DNA of 47,451 nt. Source: Variovorax paradoxus (GTDB lineage Bacteria > Pseudomonadota > Gammaproteobacteria > Burkholderiales > Burkholderiaceae_C). Under the pieces are notes generated by a model that saw only the letters and a program-made list of their open reading frames with translations, did no database searches and was not told where the DNA came from. Shown here in pieces: positions 1 to 7,885 of the stretch (positions are counted from its first letter, which is position 1; each line of letters starts with the position of its first letter). Where the stretch lies: contig NZ_JAGGNU010000050.1 of NCBI RefSeq assembly GCF_018614915.1, positions 1 through 47,451 of the forward strand, given 5' to 3'. A program made the translations under genes and the position numbers.

Positions 1-15
1 TATTTCGTTGCCGGA

Positions 16-490
16 TCAATAAAAGCGGGGGCCGAACCCGCACAGCACCAGCGCGTTCTCCGGTGGATTCAGGTACAGGCCGACCACGTCGCGCAGTTTC
101 TCAATGAACAGCGGATCGGTCGACAGCTTGAAGCTCTCCATGCGGTGCGGCTTAAGGTGGAACGCCTTCCGGCAACGCGCTACCGTGCTCTTGCTGATGC
201 CCGTCTCGCCAGCAAGGCCACGAGTGCTCCAGTGCGTTGCGCCGTCAGCAGGCTTGGTGCAGAGTCTTGTTAATTAACTCGGTAACTCGGCAACTCGTTC
301 GTCATCGACTGTGCGAGGCCGCCCGGGCCGCAGCTCGTCGTACAGCCCCGAGATGCGATCTCGCACATAGCGCCCGCGCCACTTGTTCACTGTGTTGCGA
401 TCGACCCCAGAACCTTCGCAACCTCTGTGCTGGCCGCCTTACCGCATGTGGCTCGGCGCACGCAAGTGCGCAACCCACGATTCCGGAGAC
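16..490 (-). pseudogene. Decayed IS630-family transposase fragment
   Basis: Reading the minus strand from about 420 down gives a recognisable IS630-family N-terminal half: a helix-turn-helix stretch (VDRNTVNKWRGRYVRDRIS), the linker ELRPGRPRTV, then ATHWSTRGLAGETGISKSTV and the pre-catalytic segment ending PPENALVLC. In intact family members that last segment leads into the first catalytic Asp. Here it runs into an unrelated tail and a stop at 16-18. An in-frame TAA lies at 274-276, next to a local duplication of CGAGTTA that displaced the normal ELINKTL reading. Upstream of 420 the match (ASTEVAKVLG) continues in another frame. The DDE catalytic region is missing from the window, so this copy cannot make transposase. 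The 5' limit is approximate because the N-terminus is scrambled. Confidence 0.75.
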
Positions 491-550
491 GAGCCGCCCT
501 TGGCTATCGAGCGACCATCTTGTCTAGGCGGCGCGCCGCAGGAACCGCGC

Positions 551-1870
551 TCAGGCCGCCTCGAGCCTCGGCTTGGGACGCAGCCTCGGGCGGTGGCCGG
601 CAGCAGCCGTCACGCGTGCCCGCGCTTCGCCGGTCAGCGCCTGCCAGAGCGCCTCGTCGCCGGCCCGGCGCGCGGCCTCCGTCGCGGTCAGAAAGATCAG
701 GCTGCGCTGCGCCTGGCTGCCGCCGAAGCCGTGGGCGACAGGCAACAAGGGAAGCAGCAGCTGCGCGCAGTGGCCGTAGCGGCCTTCGCCGAAAGCCATG
801 ACCGCGTCGCAAAGGGTCTGCGCCTGCTTCCACCATGGCGCGGGTGCGCTGTCCGGCACGGCCGCCATCGCGCGCCGGCCGGTCTCGATCGAAGCCGGTT
901 CGCCGGCGCCGACCAGCGCCAGCATCGCATGCACGTCGTTGAAGACCGACCAGCCCCAGGCCGCCTGATCGCGCCAGCGCGGCGCCAACACCCGCCAGCG
1001 TGCGGCCACATCGACGCCGCGAAGACCAAGCCGCCACAGCAGTGCGCTCGCATCGACCAAGTCCAGCGCCATCGCCGCCGGCCCCGGCGCGACCACGCGG
1101 TCGTAGAGCGCCAGCGCCGAGGCGTGGTCGTCATTGCGCAGGTGCTGCAGCGCCAGGTGCCAGTGGTTGTGCACCGCGAGCGCGTTGTCCTGCTGCCAGA
1201 GCGAGGTCTCGGTCGTGAGCCAACGGATGCCCTCGGCCGTGCGGCCCTGCATCTCGTAGACGTGGGCCACGGCATGCACGGCCCAGGTGTCCTGCGGGTT
1301 GCGCGCCAGCGCTTCCTGCCCCAGCGCCTCGGCGCGCCCGTACTCGTTGCATTCCTCCAGGCCGAAGGCGTGCATGCCCAACACGTAGCCGTAGCCGACG
1401 TCGTCGGCGCTCCACTGGCTGCGCGCGCGGCCGATGCGGTCGCGCAGCATGCTCGACTGGCCGAGCACCAGGTCCGCCATGTGCGTGAGCTGCAGCGCGA
1501 ACAGGTCGCGCGGATGGTCGACCAGGTGGCGGTCGAGCAGGCGGTTGGCGCCACCCATGTCGCCATCGGCCCAGGCCTGCAGCGCGGCCTGGAAGGAGCG
1601 TTCGCGCTCGTCGGGCCGGCGCCGGCTGGCGGCCGCCGCAGCCAGGCTCGCGCGTGCGGCGGGCAGCAGCTGGGCGTCGATGGCGCTGAGCATGAAGCCG
1701 GCCATCATCTGGTGGCCGGCGATGAAGTCCGGGTCCTGTTCCAGCGCAGGCTGCAGCACCGCGACCGGATCGAGCCGCAGGCTGTTGAAGAGATCGAGTG
1801 CCTGCCCGTAGGCGGCCACGGCCGCCTGGTCGGTGGACAGCGCCAGGCCGCGCGCATCGTAGTGAGTCAT
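551..1870 (-). CDS. Tetratricopeptide-repeat protein of the TTC38 family
   Basis: A 439-residue soluble protein with no signal peptide or membrane segment. It is built of helical TPR-like repeats and has the TTC38-family blocks TWAVHAVAHVYEMQGR (about residue 197) and AVHNHWHLALQHL (about 232). The length is typical of bacterial TTC38-like proteins, whose biochemical role is not established. The start at 1870 is supported by an AAGGAG ribosome site 6-7 bases upstream; the open frame continues further upstream but only across the divergent regulator gene. It is divergently arranged with the GlxA-type AraC regulator at 1967, with 96 bp between the starts, so control by that regulator is a reasonable inference. 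The Pro/Arg-rich C-terminus abuts the transposase relic and could have been altered by it. Confidence 0.8.
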   Translation of the reverse strand: MTHYDARGLALSTDQAAVAAYGQALDLFNSLRLDPVAVLQPALEQDPDFIAGHQMMAGFMLSAIDAQLLPAARASLAAAAASRRRPDERERSFQAALQAWADGDMGGANRLLDRHLVDHPRDLFALQLTHMADLVLGQSSMLRDRIGRARSQWSADDVGYGYVLGMHAFGLEECNEYGRAEALGQEALARNPQDTWAVHAVAHVYEMQGRTAEGIRWLTTETSLWQQDNALAVHNHWHLALQHLRNDDHASALALYDRVVAPGPAAMALDLVDASALLWRLGLRGVDVAARWRVLAPRWRDQAAWGWSVFNDVHAMLALVGAGEPASIETGRRAMAAVPDSAPAPWWKQAQTLCDAVMAFGEGRYGHCAQLLLPLLPVAHGFGGSQAQRSLIFLTATEAARRAGDEALWQALTGEARARVTAAAGHRPRLRPKPRLEAA

Positions 1871-1966
1871 GGTGGCTCCTTGTGTGAACGACGCGACAAG
1901 CGTAAGTTCGATCGCCGCAAACGCCCGCAGCGATTCCCGCAACAAGGCTGACGATTCCGCCAATCG

Positions 1967-3022
1967 ATGTCTTCCGCCGCCCCTTCCGCCACCTCTTCCG
2001 GCGATCTCCCCGTGATCGCCATCCTCGTGACCGCCGAGAGCGCGGCCTCGGTGGTCTACGGCATGTTCGACCTGCTGAAGTGCGCGGGCCGCGACTGGCC
2101 GATGGTGGTCGACGGCCGCCCGGGCGTCGAGCTGCTCGCACCGGTGCTGGTCGCCGCCAGGCCCGGCATCGTGCGCGCCGCCAACGGCGTGCCGATCGAG
2201 GCGCACCGCAGCTTCGACGAGCTCGATGCGCCGGCGGTGGTCTGCGTGCCCGAACTGATGATCTCGCCCTACGGCCCGCTGGACAACCTGTTCACCCGGG
2301 AGGTTGCCTGGATGCGGCGCTGCCACGCGGCCGGCTCGCTGCTGGCCGCGTCCTGCTCGGGCGCCATGCTGCTGGGCGAGGCGGGCCTGCTCGACGACGA
2401 GGACGCGACCACGCACTGGGCCTTCTGCGACATGCTGCAGCGTCGCTACCCGCGCGCGCGGGTACGGCCGCAGCGCGCGTTCGTCACCGCCGGCGAAGGC
2501 CAGCGCCTGGTAATGGCCGGCGGCGGCAGTTCGTGGATGGACCTGGCGCTCTACCTGATCGCGCGCTACGTCGGCATCGAGGCGGCGATGCAGGTCGCCA
2601 AGCTCAACCTGATCGACTGGCACCACGCGGGCCAGCAGCCCTTCGCGCGAGTGGCCAGCACGCGGCAGGCGCAAGACGCGGTCATCGGCCGCTGCCAGAC
2701 CTGGATCGCCGACCATTACGCCCGGCCTGCGCCGGTCGCTGCGATGGCCGAGCAGAGCGGGCTGGCGGAGCGCTCCTTCCAGCGCCGCTTCAAGCTCGCG
2801 ACCGGCATGACGCCGATGGAGTACGTGCAGACCTTGCGCATCGAGGAAGCCAAGCACCTGCTGGAAACCACCGAGACGCCGGTGGAGGCGATCGCGGGGG
2901 AGGTGGGCTACGACGACGCGGCCTTCTTCAGCCGGATGTTCCGCCGGGCCGTGAGCCTCAGCCCGGGGCAGTACCGCCGGCGCTTCGGCGGCCTGCGCGC
3001 GGCGCTGACCGGCTCGCGATGA
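1967..3022 (+). CDS. GlxA-family AraC transcriptional regulator (DJ-1/PfpI-like domain plus HTH)
   Basis: A 351-residue regulator. Residues about 13-185 form a DJ-1/PfpI amidase-like domain with the nucleophile-elbow sequence AASCSGAMLLGEAGLL near residue 130. Residues about 245-345 form the double helix-turn-helix of the AraC family (SGLAERSFQRRFK, then GYDDAAFFSRMFRR). This architecture is that of GlxA-type regulators, where the N-terminal domain is thought to bind a small ligand rather than act as an enzyme. The gene is divergent from the TTC38-like gene and is the obvious candidate to control it; the ligand cannot be told from sequence. The stop lies 10 bp before the convergent Old Yellow Enzyme gene. 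Confidence 0.9.
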   Translation: MSSAAPSATSSGDLPVIAILVTAESAASVVYGMFDLLKCAGRDWPMVVDGRPGVELLAPVLVAARPGIVRAANGVPIEAHRSFDELDAPAVVCVPELMISPYGPLDNLFTREVAWMRRCHAAGSLLAASCSGAMLLGEAGLLDDEDATTHWAFCDMLQRRYPRARVRPQRAFVTAGEGQRLVMAGGGSSWMDLALYLIARYVGIEAAMQVAKLNLIDWHHAGQQPFARVASTRQAQDAVIGRCQTWIADHYARPAPVAAMAEQSGLAERSFQRRFKLATGMTPMEYVQTLRIEEAKHLLETTETPVEAIAGEVGYDDAAFFSRMFRRAVSLSPGQYRRRFGGLRAALTGSR

Positions 3023-3031
3023 GGCCTGTCC

Positions 3032-4144
3032 CTAGCGCATGCCGATGCGCGTCTCGCCGAACAGCGCCTTCAGCTCGCGCGGCTGCGAGCGCCAGTACTG
3101 GTGCGGCGCTTCGACTTGCGCGCCCAGTTCGGCGGCGGCACGCCAGGGCCAGTGCGCCTCGAACAGCATCGCGCGCGCCAGCGCCACCAGGTCGGCCTGG
3201 CCGCTCGCAACGATGGCTTCGGCCTGGCTCGGCTCGGTGACCAGCCCCACGGCGATGGTCGGCAGGCCGACCTCGGCCTTGATGCGCTCGGCCAGCGGCA
3301 CCTGGTAGCCGGGCGCGAGCGCGATCTTCTGCTGCGGCGACACGCCGCCCGAGGACACGTGCATGAAGCTGCAGCCGCGCTCGGCCAGCGCCTCGGCGAA
3401 GGCGACGCTCTGCGCGATGTCCCAGCCGCCTTCGACCCAGTCGGTGCCGGAGATGCGCATGCCGACCGGCATGCGCTCGGGCACGGCCGCGCGCACCGCC
3501 TCGAACACTTCCAGCGGAAAGCGCATGCGATTCTCGAGCGCGCCGCCGTAAGCATCGTCGCGCCGGTTGGAAATCGGCGAGAGGAACTGGTGCAGCAGAT
3601 AGCCGTGCGCCCCGTGCAGCTCGACTGCATCGAGGCCCAGCGCCGCGGCGCGCTCGGCCGCGCGCGCGAAGGCCGACTTGATGCGCGCCAGCCCCGCGGC
3701 GTCGAGAGCCGCGGGCGGCGGCTCGCCGGCCGCATGCGGCAGTGCCGAAGGTGCCACCGTCTGCCAGGCGCCTTCCTCGGGGGCGAGGCACTGGCCGCCG
3801 TCCCAGGGCGCATGTCTCGAGGCCTTGCGGCCCGCATGCGCGAGTTGGATCGCGACCGGCATGCGCGAGTAGCGCCGAATCGCGGCCAGCACGCGCGCCA
3901 GCGCAGCCTGGTTGTCGTCGGAATAGAGCCCGAGGTCGCCGGGCGTGATGCGGCCGATGTCCTCGACGGCGGTTGCCTCAATCACCAGCAGCCCGGCGCC
4001 GGAGAGCGCAAACTGCCCGAGATGAATCAGGTGCCAGTCGGCCGCGTTGCCGTCTTCCGCCGTGTACTGGCACATCGGCGCGATCACGATCCGGTTGCGA
4101 AGCGGCAAGCTGCCGAGCTGATAGGGGGAGAAGAGGACACTCAT
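3032..4144 (-). CDS. NADH:flavin oxidoreductase, Old Yellow Enzyme family (YqjM/xenobiotic reductase type)
   Basis: A 370-residue cytoplasmic FMN enzyme with a TIM-barrel OYE fold. The N-terminal APMCQYTAEDG carries the Cys typical of the YqjM/XenA subclass. QLAHAGRKAS follows, then the substrate-binding HGAHGYLLHQFLSP (about residues 175-190) and the phosphate-binding end VGLVTEPSQAE with ALARAML. Members reduce activated C=C bonds of enals, enones or nitro compounds using NAD(P)H; the natural substrate is unknown. It lies 8 bp downstream of tesB on the same strand and is probably co-transcribed with it. The start at 4144 gives the normal family length and N-terminus (SPYQLGSLPLRNRIV). Confidence 0.92.
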   Translation of the reverse strand: MSVLFSPYQLGSLPLRNRIVIAPMCQYTAEDGNAADWHLIHLGQFALSGAGLLVIEATAVEDIGRITPGDLGLYSDDNQAALARVLAAIRRYSRMPVAIQLAHAGRKASRHAPWDGGQCLAPEEGAWQTVAPSALPHAAGEPPPAALDAAGLARIKSAFARAAERAAALGLDAVELHGAHGYLLHQFLSPISNRRDDAYGGALENRMRFPLEVFEAVRAAVPERMPVGMRISGTDWVEGGWDIAQSVAFAEALAERGCSFMHVSSGGVSPQQKIALAPGYQVPLAERIKAEVGLPTIAVGLVTEPSQAEAIVASGQADLVALARAMLFEAHWPWRAAAELGAQVEAPHQYWRSQPRELKALFGETRIGMR

Positions 4145-4152
4145 GGCCGCTC

Positions 4153-5070
4153 TTATATCGGCGCCGCGCCGCCGGCGCCCGCCAGGGGACTTCCCTCGGG
4201 CAGCACGCGCAGCATGCCCTCCTGCGCGGCCGACGCCACGAGGCGTCCGTCGCGCGTGAACAGGCTGCCGCGGCAGAGGCCGCGGGCGCCGCCCGCGCTC
4301 GGCGAATCGATCACGTAGAGCAGCCAGTCGTCCATGCGGAAATCGCGGTGGAACCACATCGCGTGGTCGAGGCTGGCGGGGCGCACCCGCCCGCTCATGA
4401 AGCTCAGGCCGTGCGGCAGCATCGCGGCGCGCAGCAGGCCGTGGTCGGAGGCATAGGCCAAGAGCGCGCGGTGCACGACCGGATCGTCCGGCAGCGGCGC
4501 GATCGCGCGCAGCCAGAGCGCAGTGTGGGCAGGGCGCGGTGTCGGCGTAAGCAGGTCGTCGCGCTCGACGCGGCGGTACTCGATGCCGTGCGGCGCCAGC
4601 GCGGCGTTGCGCCAGCGTTCGGGCAGCCGGTCGCCGAGCGCGCGGCGCTGGTCGAGCTCGCTGGCCAGGCCTTCGGGCGCGGCCGCCTCGGGCATCGCGA
4701 GTTGGTGCTCGACGCCTTCGTCGACTGTCTGGAAGGAGGCCGACATCTCGAAGATGATGCGTTCCCGCTGGCGCGCCACCACGTGCCGCGTGGTGAAGCT
4801 GCGGCCGTCGCGCACGCGGTCGACTGCGTACTCGATCGGCGCATGCTCGCCCGGCAGCAGGAAGTAGGCGTGCATCGAATGCACCGGCCGCTCGGCGCCG
4901 ACCGTGTGGCTCGCCGCCACCAGCGCCTGGCCGAGCACCTGGCCGCCGAACACGGCCGGGGTGCCGATGTCTTCGCTCCGGGCCCTGAAGCGGTCCTCGC
5001 CCAGGGCTTCGAGATGCATCAGGTCGACGAGCTCGTTGACGAGGCGGGCGGCGGTGGCGGGATCGGTCAT
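4153..5070 (-). CDS. tesB: Acyl-CoA thioesterase II
   Basis: A 305-residue double-hotdog thioesterase that hydrolyses medium- and long-chain acyl-CoA to free acid and CoA. Family landmarks are GGQVLGQALVAASHTV (about residues 43-58), HSMHAYFLLPG, the FTTRHVVARQ strand, and the C-terminal hotdog with ASLDHAMWFHRDFRMDDWLLY. The length is close to that of E. coli TesB (286 aa). The start at 5070 (MTDPATAARLV) is preferred; an in-frame ATG 30 bp upstream would add ten residues not typical of the family. It is the first gene of a likely two-gene operon with the OYE gene. A long copy of the dispersed repeat lies between its start and the 3' end of the upstream FAD oxidoreductase gene. Confidence 0.9.
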   Translation of the reverse strand: MTDPATAARLVNELVDLMHLEALGEDRFRARSEDIGTPAVFGGQVLGQALVAASHTVGAERPVHSMHAYFLLPGEHAPIEYAVDRVRDGRSFTTRHVVARQRERIIFEMSASFQTVDEGVEHQLAMPEAAAPEGLASELDQRRALGDRLPERWRNAALAPHGIEYRRVERDDLLTPTPRPAHTALWLRAIAPLPDDPVVHRALLAYASDHGLLRAAMLPHGLSFMSGRVRPASLDHAMWFHRDFRMDDWLLYVIDSPSAGGARGLCRGSLFTRDGRLVASAAQEGMLRVLPEGSPLAGAGGAAPI

Positions 5071-5156
5071 CGCCTGAAGATAGCAAAGAGCCTGCCGCAA
5101 CGATGTCGCGCGGGTTCATGGCATCCACCACGGCCCGCCGCGCGCAGCGAACTCTG

Positions 5157-5326
5157 TTCGGCAAACACCGCGGAACCGGCTTTGCCGGGCCGCTGGTGTT
5201 GCCCCCGGTGAGGGAAGGCCGACGGCTCCAAGCCTGCCTGCGCAGGCTTGGACGGCCTGAAGGGCCAAGGCCTCTGGCCGCGGCACGTTGGGCGGCTACA
5301 CGAAGTGAGCCAACCTGGGGGAGAGC
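5157..5326 (-). repeat. Dispersed 3'-end repeat, long copy A
   Basis: About 170 bp directly 3' of the FAD oxidoreductase stop codon (TAA at 5327-5329). On the gene strand it begins CTCTCCCCCAGGTTGG, then has the hairpin GGCTCACTTCGTGTAGCC, and ends with ACCAGCGGCCCGGC, AAAGCCGGTTCCGCGG and GTGTTT. A ~75-bp middle segment, containing the inverted repeat CCAAGCCTGC / GCAGGCTTGG, is present here and in copy B only. It does not encode a conserved protein. Confidence 0.85.
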
Positions 5327-6676
5327 TTATGCCCTGTCTAGGTCGACGCCGTCGGCTTGCAGCTTCTTCTGCAGCGCCGGCACATCCACTTCGGCGAAGC
5401 GCGAACCACCGAGCGAAGCCGCCGCCGTGCCCGCGGCCTGCCCCATCACGAAGCAGCCGCCGCTGGCGCGCGCGGCCGACTGGCCCTCGTGCGTCATCGA
5501 GGCGCAGCGGCCGGCCACCAGCAGGTTGTCGACGCCGCGCGGCACCAGCATGCGCCACGGCAGCTGGTTGTAGGTGCGCGCTTCGTCGCGCGGGAAGGCC
5601 CACTCGATCTTGCCGGCCGCATGCATCTCCATCGGCCAGGCATTGATGCCGATGCTGTCGTCGAAACGCGCCGACGAGAGGATGTCCTCGCCGGTCAGCG
5701 CATAAAGGCCCCCGATGCGTCGCGTCTCGCGGATGCCGACCTGCGGCGCGATCTCGACGATGGCCGACTGCTCGAAGCCCGGCACCTCGGCCTTCAGGAA
5801 GCGGAAGTACTCGCCGATCTGACGCCGGCCCTCGACCTCGCCGTCGCTGAGCTCGCGCGCGTCGACACCGTTCATCGCATCGCCCTTGGCATTGCGGATC
5901 TGCGTGACGTTGGCGCGCCATTCGCGCGGGTCGATCTGCGGCCTGAGGATCGCGCCCTCGCGCGGAAAGCGATAAGCATCGGGATCGCGCTCGCGCGCCT
6001 TCGCCATCAGCTCGTTGATGGCCTTGAACTCGCCCACCGCGGCCAGCGCGCGCGGTGCATCGACATGGCCGACGCGGAACATGGTGGACGGAAAGAGTCC
6101 GCTGCCGGCGCCGTCGCCGACCGCGAAGGGCACGCCCGCGAAGCTCGCCACGTCGGCATCGCCGCTGCCGTCGACGAAGGCGTTGGCGCGGATCGCCTGC
6201 CGGCCCGACTTGGTCTCGACCACCAGCGCGGCGATGCGCGGGCCTTCCATCAGCACCGCCGCAGCCCAGGCATGGAACAGCAGCTCGACGCCGGCGTCCA
6301 GCAGCAGCTGGTCGGCCGCGCACTTGTAGAGCGAGGTGTCGTAGGAGCGCACGCGGATGCGGCCGTGCATGCCGTCCTGCGGCTTGTTGAGCCCGCCCAT
6401 GGCGTCGATGCGCGCGAGCAGCTCGTCGGCCACGCCGTGCACCAGCTGCGTCATCTCGCCGTCGCGCTTGCCGTACAGGCCCGCGAAGTTGGTCACGCCG
6501 CCGGCCGTGCCCATGCCGCCGAGGAAGCCGTAGCGTTCCACCAGCAGCGTGCGCGCGCCATGGCGCGCCGCGCTCACGCTCGCCGCAATGCCGGCCGGCC
6601 CGCCGCCGACCACGACGACGTCGTACTCGCCGAAGACCGGCAGGTCACGCGCGGGTTCGCGGAGGATCGAATTCAT
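5327..6676 (-). CDS. FAD-dependent oxidoreductase (FAD_oxidored family)
   Basis: A 449-residue flavoprotein. It has an N-terminal Rossmann dinucleotide motif (VVVVGGGPAGIAASVSAARHG, quoted only to show GxGxxG near residue 20), a GGMGTAGGVTNF segment, a second FAD-contact region DGSGDADVA and a C-terminal LVAGRCASMTHEGQSAAR. The pattern fits the FAD-dependent oxidoreductases of Pfam FAD_oxidored, for which few substrates are known. There is no signal peptide. The start at 6676 follows a GGAG site; the frame stays open further upstream but only through repeat copy B. It is the last gene of the gentisate cluster strand and follows two Bug receptor genes. Its placement suggests a step on an aromatic or carboxylic substrate, but this is only inference. 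Dispersed repeats flank it on both sides. Confidence 0.85.
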   Translation of the reverse strand: MNSILREPARDLPVFGEYDVVVVGGGPAGIAASVSAARHGARTLLVERYGFLGGMGTAGGVTNFAGLYGKRDGEMTQLVHGVADELLARIDAMGGLNKPQDGMHGRIRVRSYDTSLYKCAADQLLLDAGVELLFHAWAAAVLMEGPRIAALVVETKSGRQAIRANAFVDGSGDADVASFAGVPFAVGDGAGSGLFPSTMFRVGHVDAPRALAAVGEFKAINELMAKARERDPDAYRFPREGAILRPQIDPREWRANVTQIRNAKGDAMNGVDARELSDGEVEGRRQIGEYFRFLKAEVPGFEQSAIVEIAPQVGIRETRRIGGLYALTGEDILSSARFDDSIGINAWPMEMHAAGKIEWAFPRDEARTYNQLPWRMLVPRGVDNLLVAGRCASMTHEGQSAARASGGCFVMGQAAGTAAASLGGSRFAEVDVPALQKKLQADGVDLDRA

Positions 6677-6700
6677 GCAGTTTTCTCCATTGCTTGCCTG

Positions 6701-6862
6701 TTCGGGAAACACCGCGGAACCGGCTTTGCCGGGCCGCTGGTGTTGCCCCCGGTGAGGGCTGAAGGCCGCGGCTCCAAGCCTGCCTGCGCAGGCCTGAAGG
6801 GCCAAGGCCTCTGGCCGCGGCACGTTGGGCGGCTACACGAAGTGAGCCAACCTGGGGGAGAG
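6701..6862 (-). repeat. Dispersed 3'-end repeat, long copy B
   Basis: About 162 bp ending exactly at the stop codon of the Bug gene (TAG at 6863-6865). Nearly identical to copy A, including the ~75-bp middle segment, but without about nine bases that complete the CCAAGCCTGC inverted repeat in copy A. Copies A and B are direct repeats that bracket the FAD oxidoreductase gene. Confidence 0.85.
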
Positions 6863-7825
6863 CTATTGCAGTTTGATGTTGTTCGCGGAAATGATCTTGC
6901 TCATGATGGCCGCCTCTTCCTTCACGCGCGTGCGCATGCCGTCGGGCGAGGTGCCGACCGCCTGCCAGCCCTGCTCGAAGAGCTTCTGCCGCACTTCGGG
7001 CGTCTTCATGACGATGGCCAGCTCGCGCGAGATGCGCTCCTGCGCGGCCTTGGAGAGATTGGCCGGGCCGAGCAGCGCGGTCCACACCTCGAGGTTGAAA
7101 TCCTTCACGCCGGCATCGGCCAGCGGCTGCAGCTCGGGCACCAGCGTGCTGCGCCCGCTGGTGATGCCGATGGCCTTGACCTTGCCCGCCTTGACCTGGG
7201 GCATGGCCACGCCGGGCGGGATCAACGCCATCTGGATCTGGTTGCCGATCAGGTCGGTCATGACCTGCGGGTTGCCCTGGTAGGGCACGTGCACCGCCTT
7301 CAGGCCGGCCACGCGGGTCTTGAGCATCTCCATGCCCAGGTGGCCCACCGAGCCGACGCCCACCGAGCCGTAGCTCCATTTGTCGTCGCTCTTGCGGGCG
7401 GCATCGAGGAAGGCGGCGCCCGAAGGCAGGCTGTTCTGCGCCACCAGCACCAGCGGCGCCGTGGTCAGGAGCGAGAGGTAGGTGAAGTCCTTGGCCGGGT
7501 CGTAGGGCAGCCTGGAATAAAGCATCTTCGACGAGGTCAGGTTGCCGTTGATGACCACGCCGAGGGTGTGATCGTCGGTCGCCTTGGCCACCTGGTCGGC
7601 CGCGATGTTGCCCGAGGCGCCCGGCTTGTTGTCGACCACCACGGGCTGGCCCAGCGCCTTGGACAGCGGCTCGGCGATGGTGCGCGCCGCGATGTCGGGC
7701 GTGGAGCCGCCGGGGAAACCGACGATCAGCCGGATCGGCTTGGTCGGCCAGGTGGCGGTCTGCGCCGCGGCGGCCAGCGGCAGCGCGCAGGCGGCGATCA
7801 GAAGAGCTCTCTTGGAAAACTGCAT
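6863..7825 (-). CDS. Bug/TctC-family periplasmic solute-binding protein
   Basis: A 320-residue extracytoplasmic receptor of the Bordetella uptake gene (Bug) family. The first ~21 residues are a cleavable signal peptide (RALLIAACALPLAAAAQ). The mature protein has the family blocks PIRLIVGFPGGSTPDIAAR, VVVDNKPGASGNIAA, YGSVGVGSVGHLGMEML and HVPYQGNPQVMTDLI. Bug proteins bind carboxylates or amides, sometimes with TctA/TctB permeases and sometimes with none nearby; no permease gene is in this window. It follows a second Bug gene in the gentisate cluster, so an aromatic acid ligand is plausible but unproven. Repeat copy B starts at its stop codon. Confidence 0.92.
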   Translation of the reverse strand: MQFSKRALLIAACALPLAAAAQTATWPTKPIRLIVGFPGGSTPDIAARTIAEPLSKALGQPVVVDNKPGASGNIAADQVAKATDDHTLGVVINGNLTSSKMLYSRLPYDPAKDFTYLSLLTTAPLVLVAQNSLPSGAAFLDAARKSDDKWSYGSVGVGSVGHLGMEMLKTRVAGLKAVHVPYQGNPQVMTDLIGNQIQMALIPPGVAMPQVKAGKVKAIGITSGRSTLVPELQPLADAGVKDFNLEVWTALLGPANLSKAAQERISRELAIVMKTPEVRQKLFEQGWQAVGTSPDGMRTRVKEEAAIMSKIISANNIKLQ

Positions 7826-7885
7826 GAAAGTGAGGCGGGGAATGAAGAAGAGAAACGAAGGATAAAGCCGAGTTGTGACCAGGCG

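Noticed and set aside
1871..2857. Long N-terminal extension of the TTC38-like protein
   Set aside because: The extension is antisense to the GlxA-type regulator, and ATG 1870 has a strong ribosome site.
6677..6823. In-frame upstream extension of the FAD oxidoreductase through the repeat
   Set aside because: The peptide comes from repeat copy B and the same sequence appears at other repeats; the conserved N-terminus begins at 6676.
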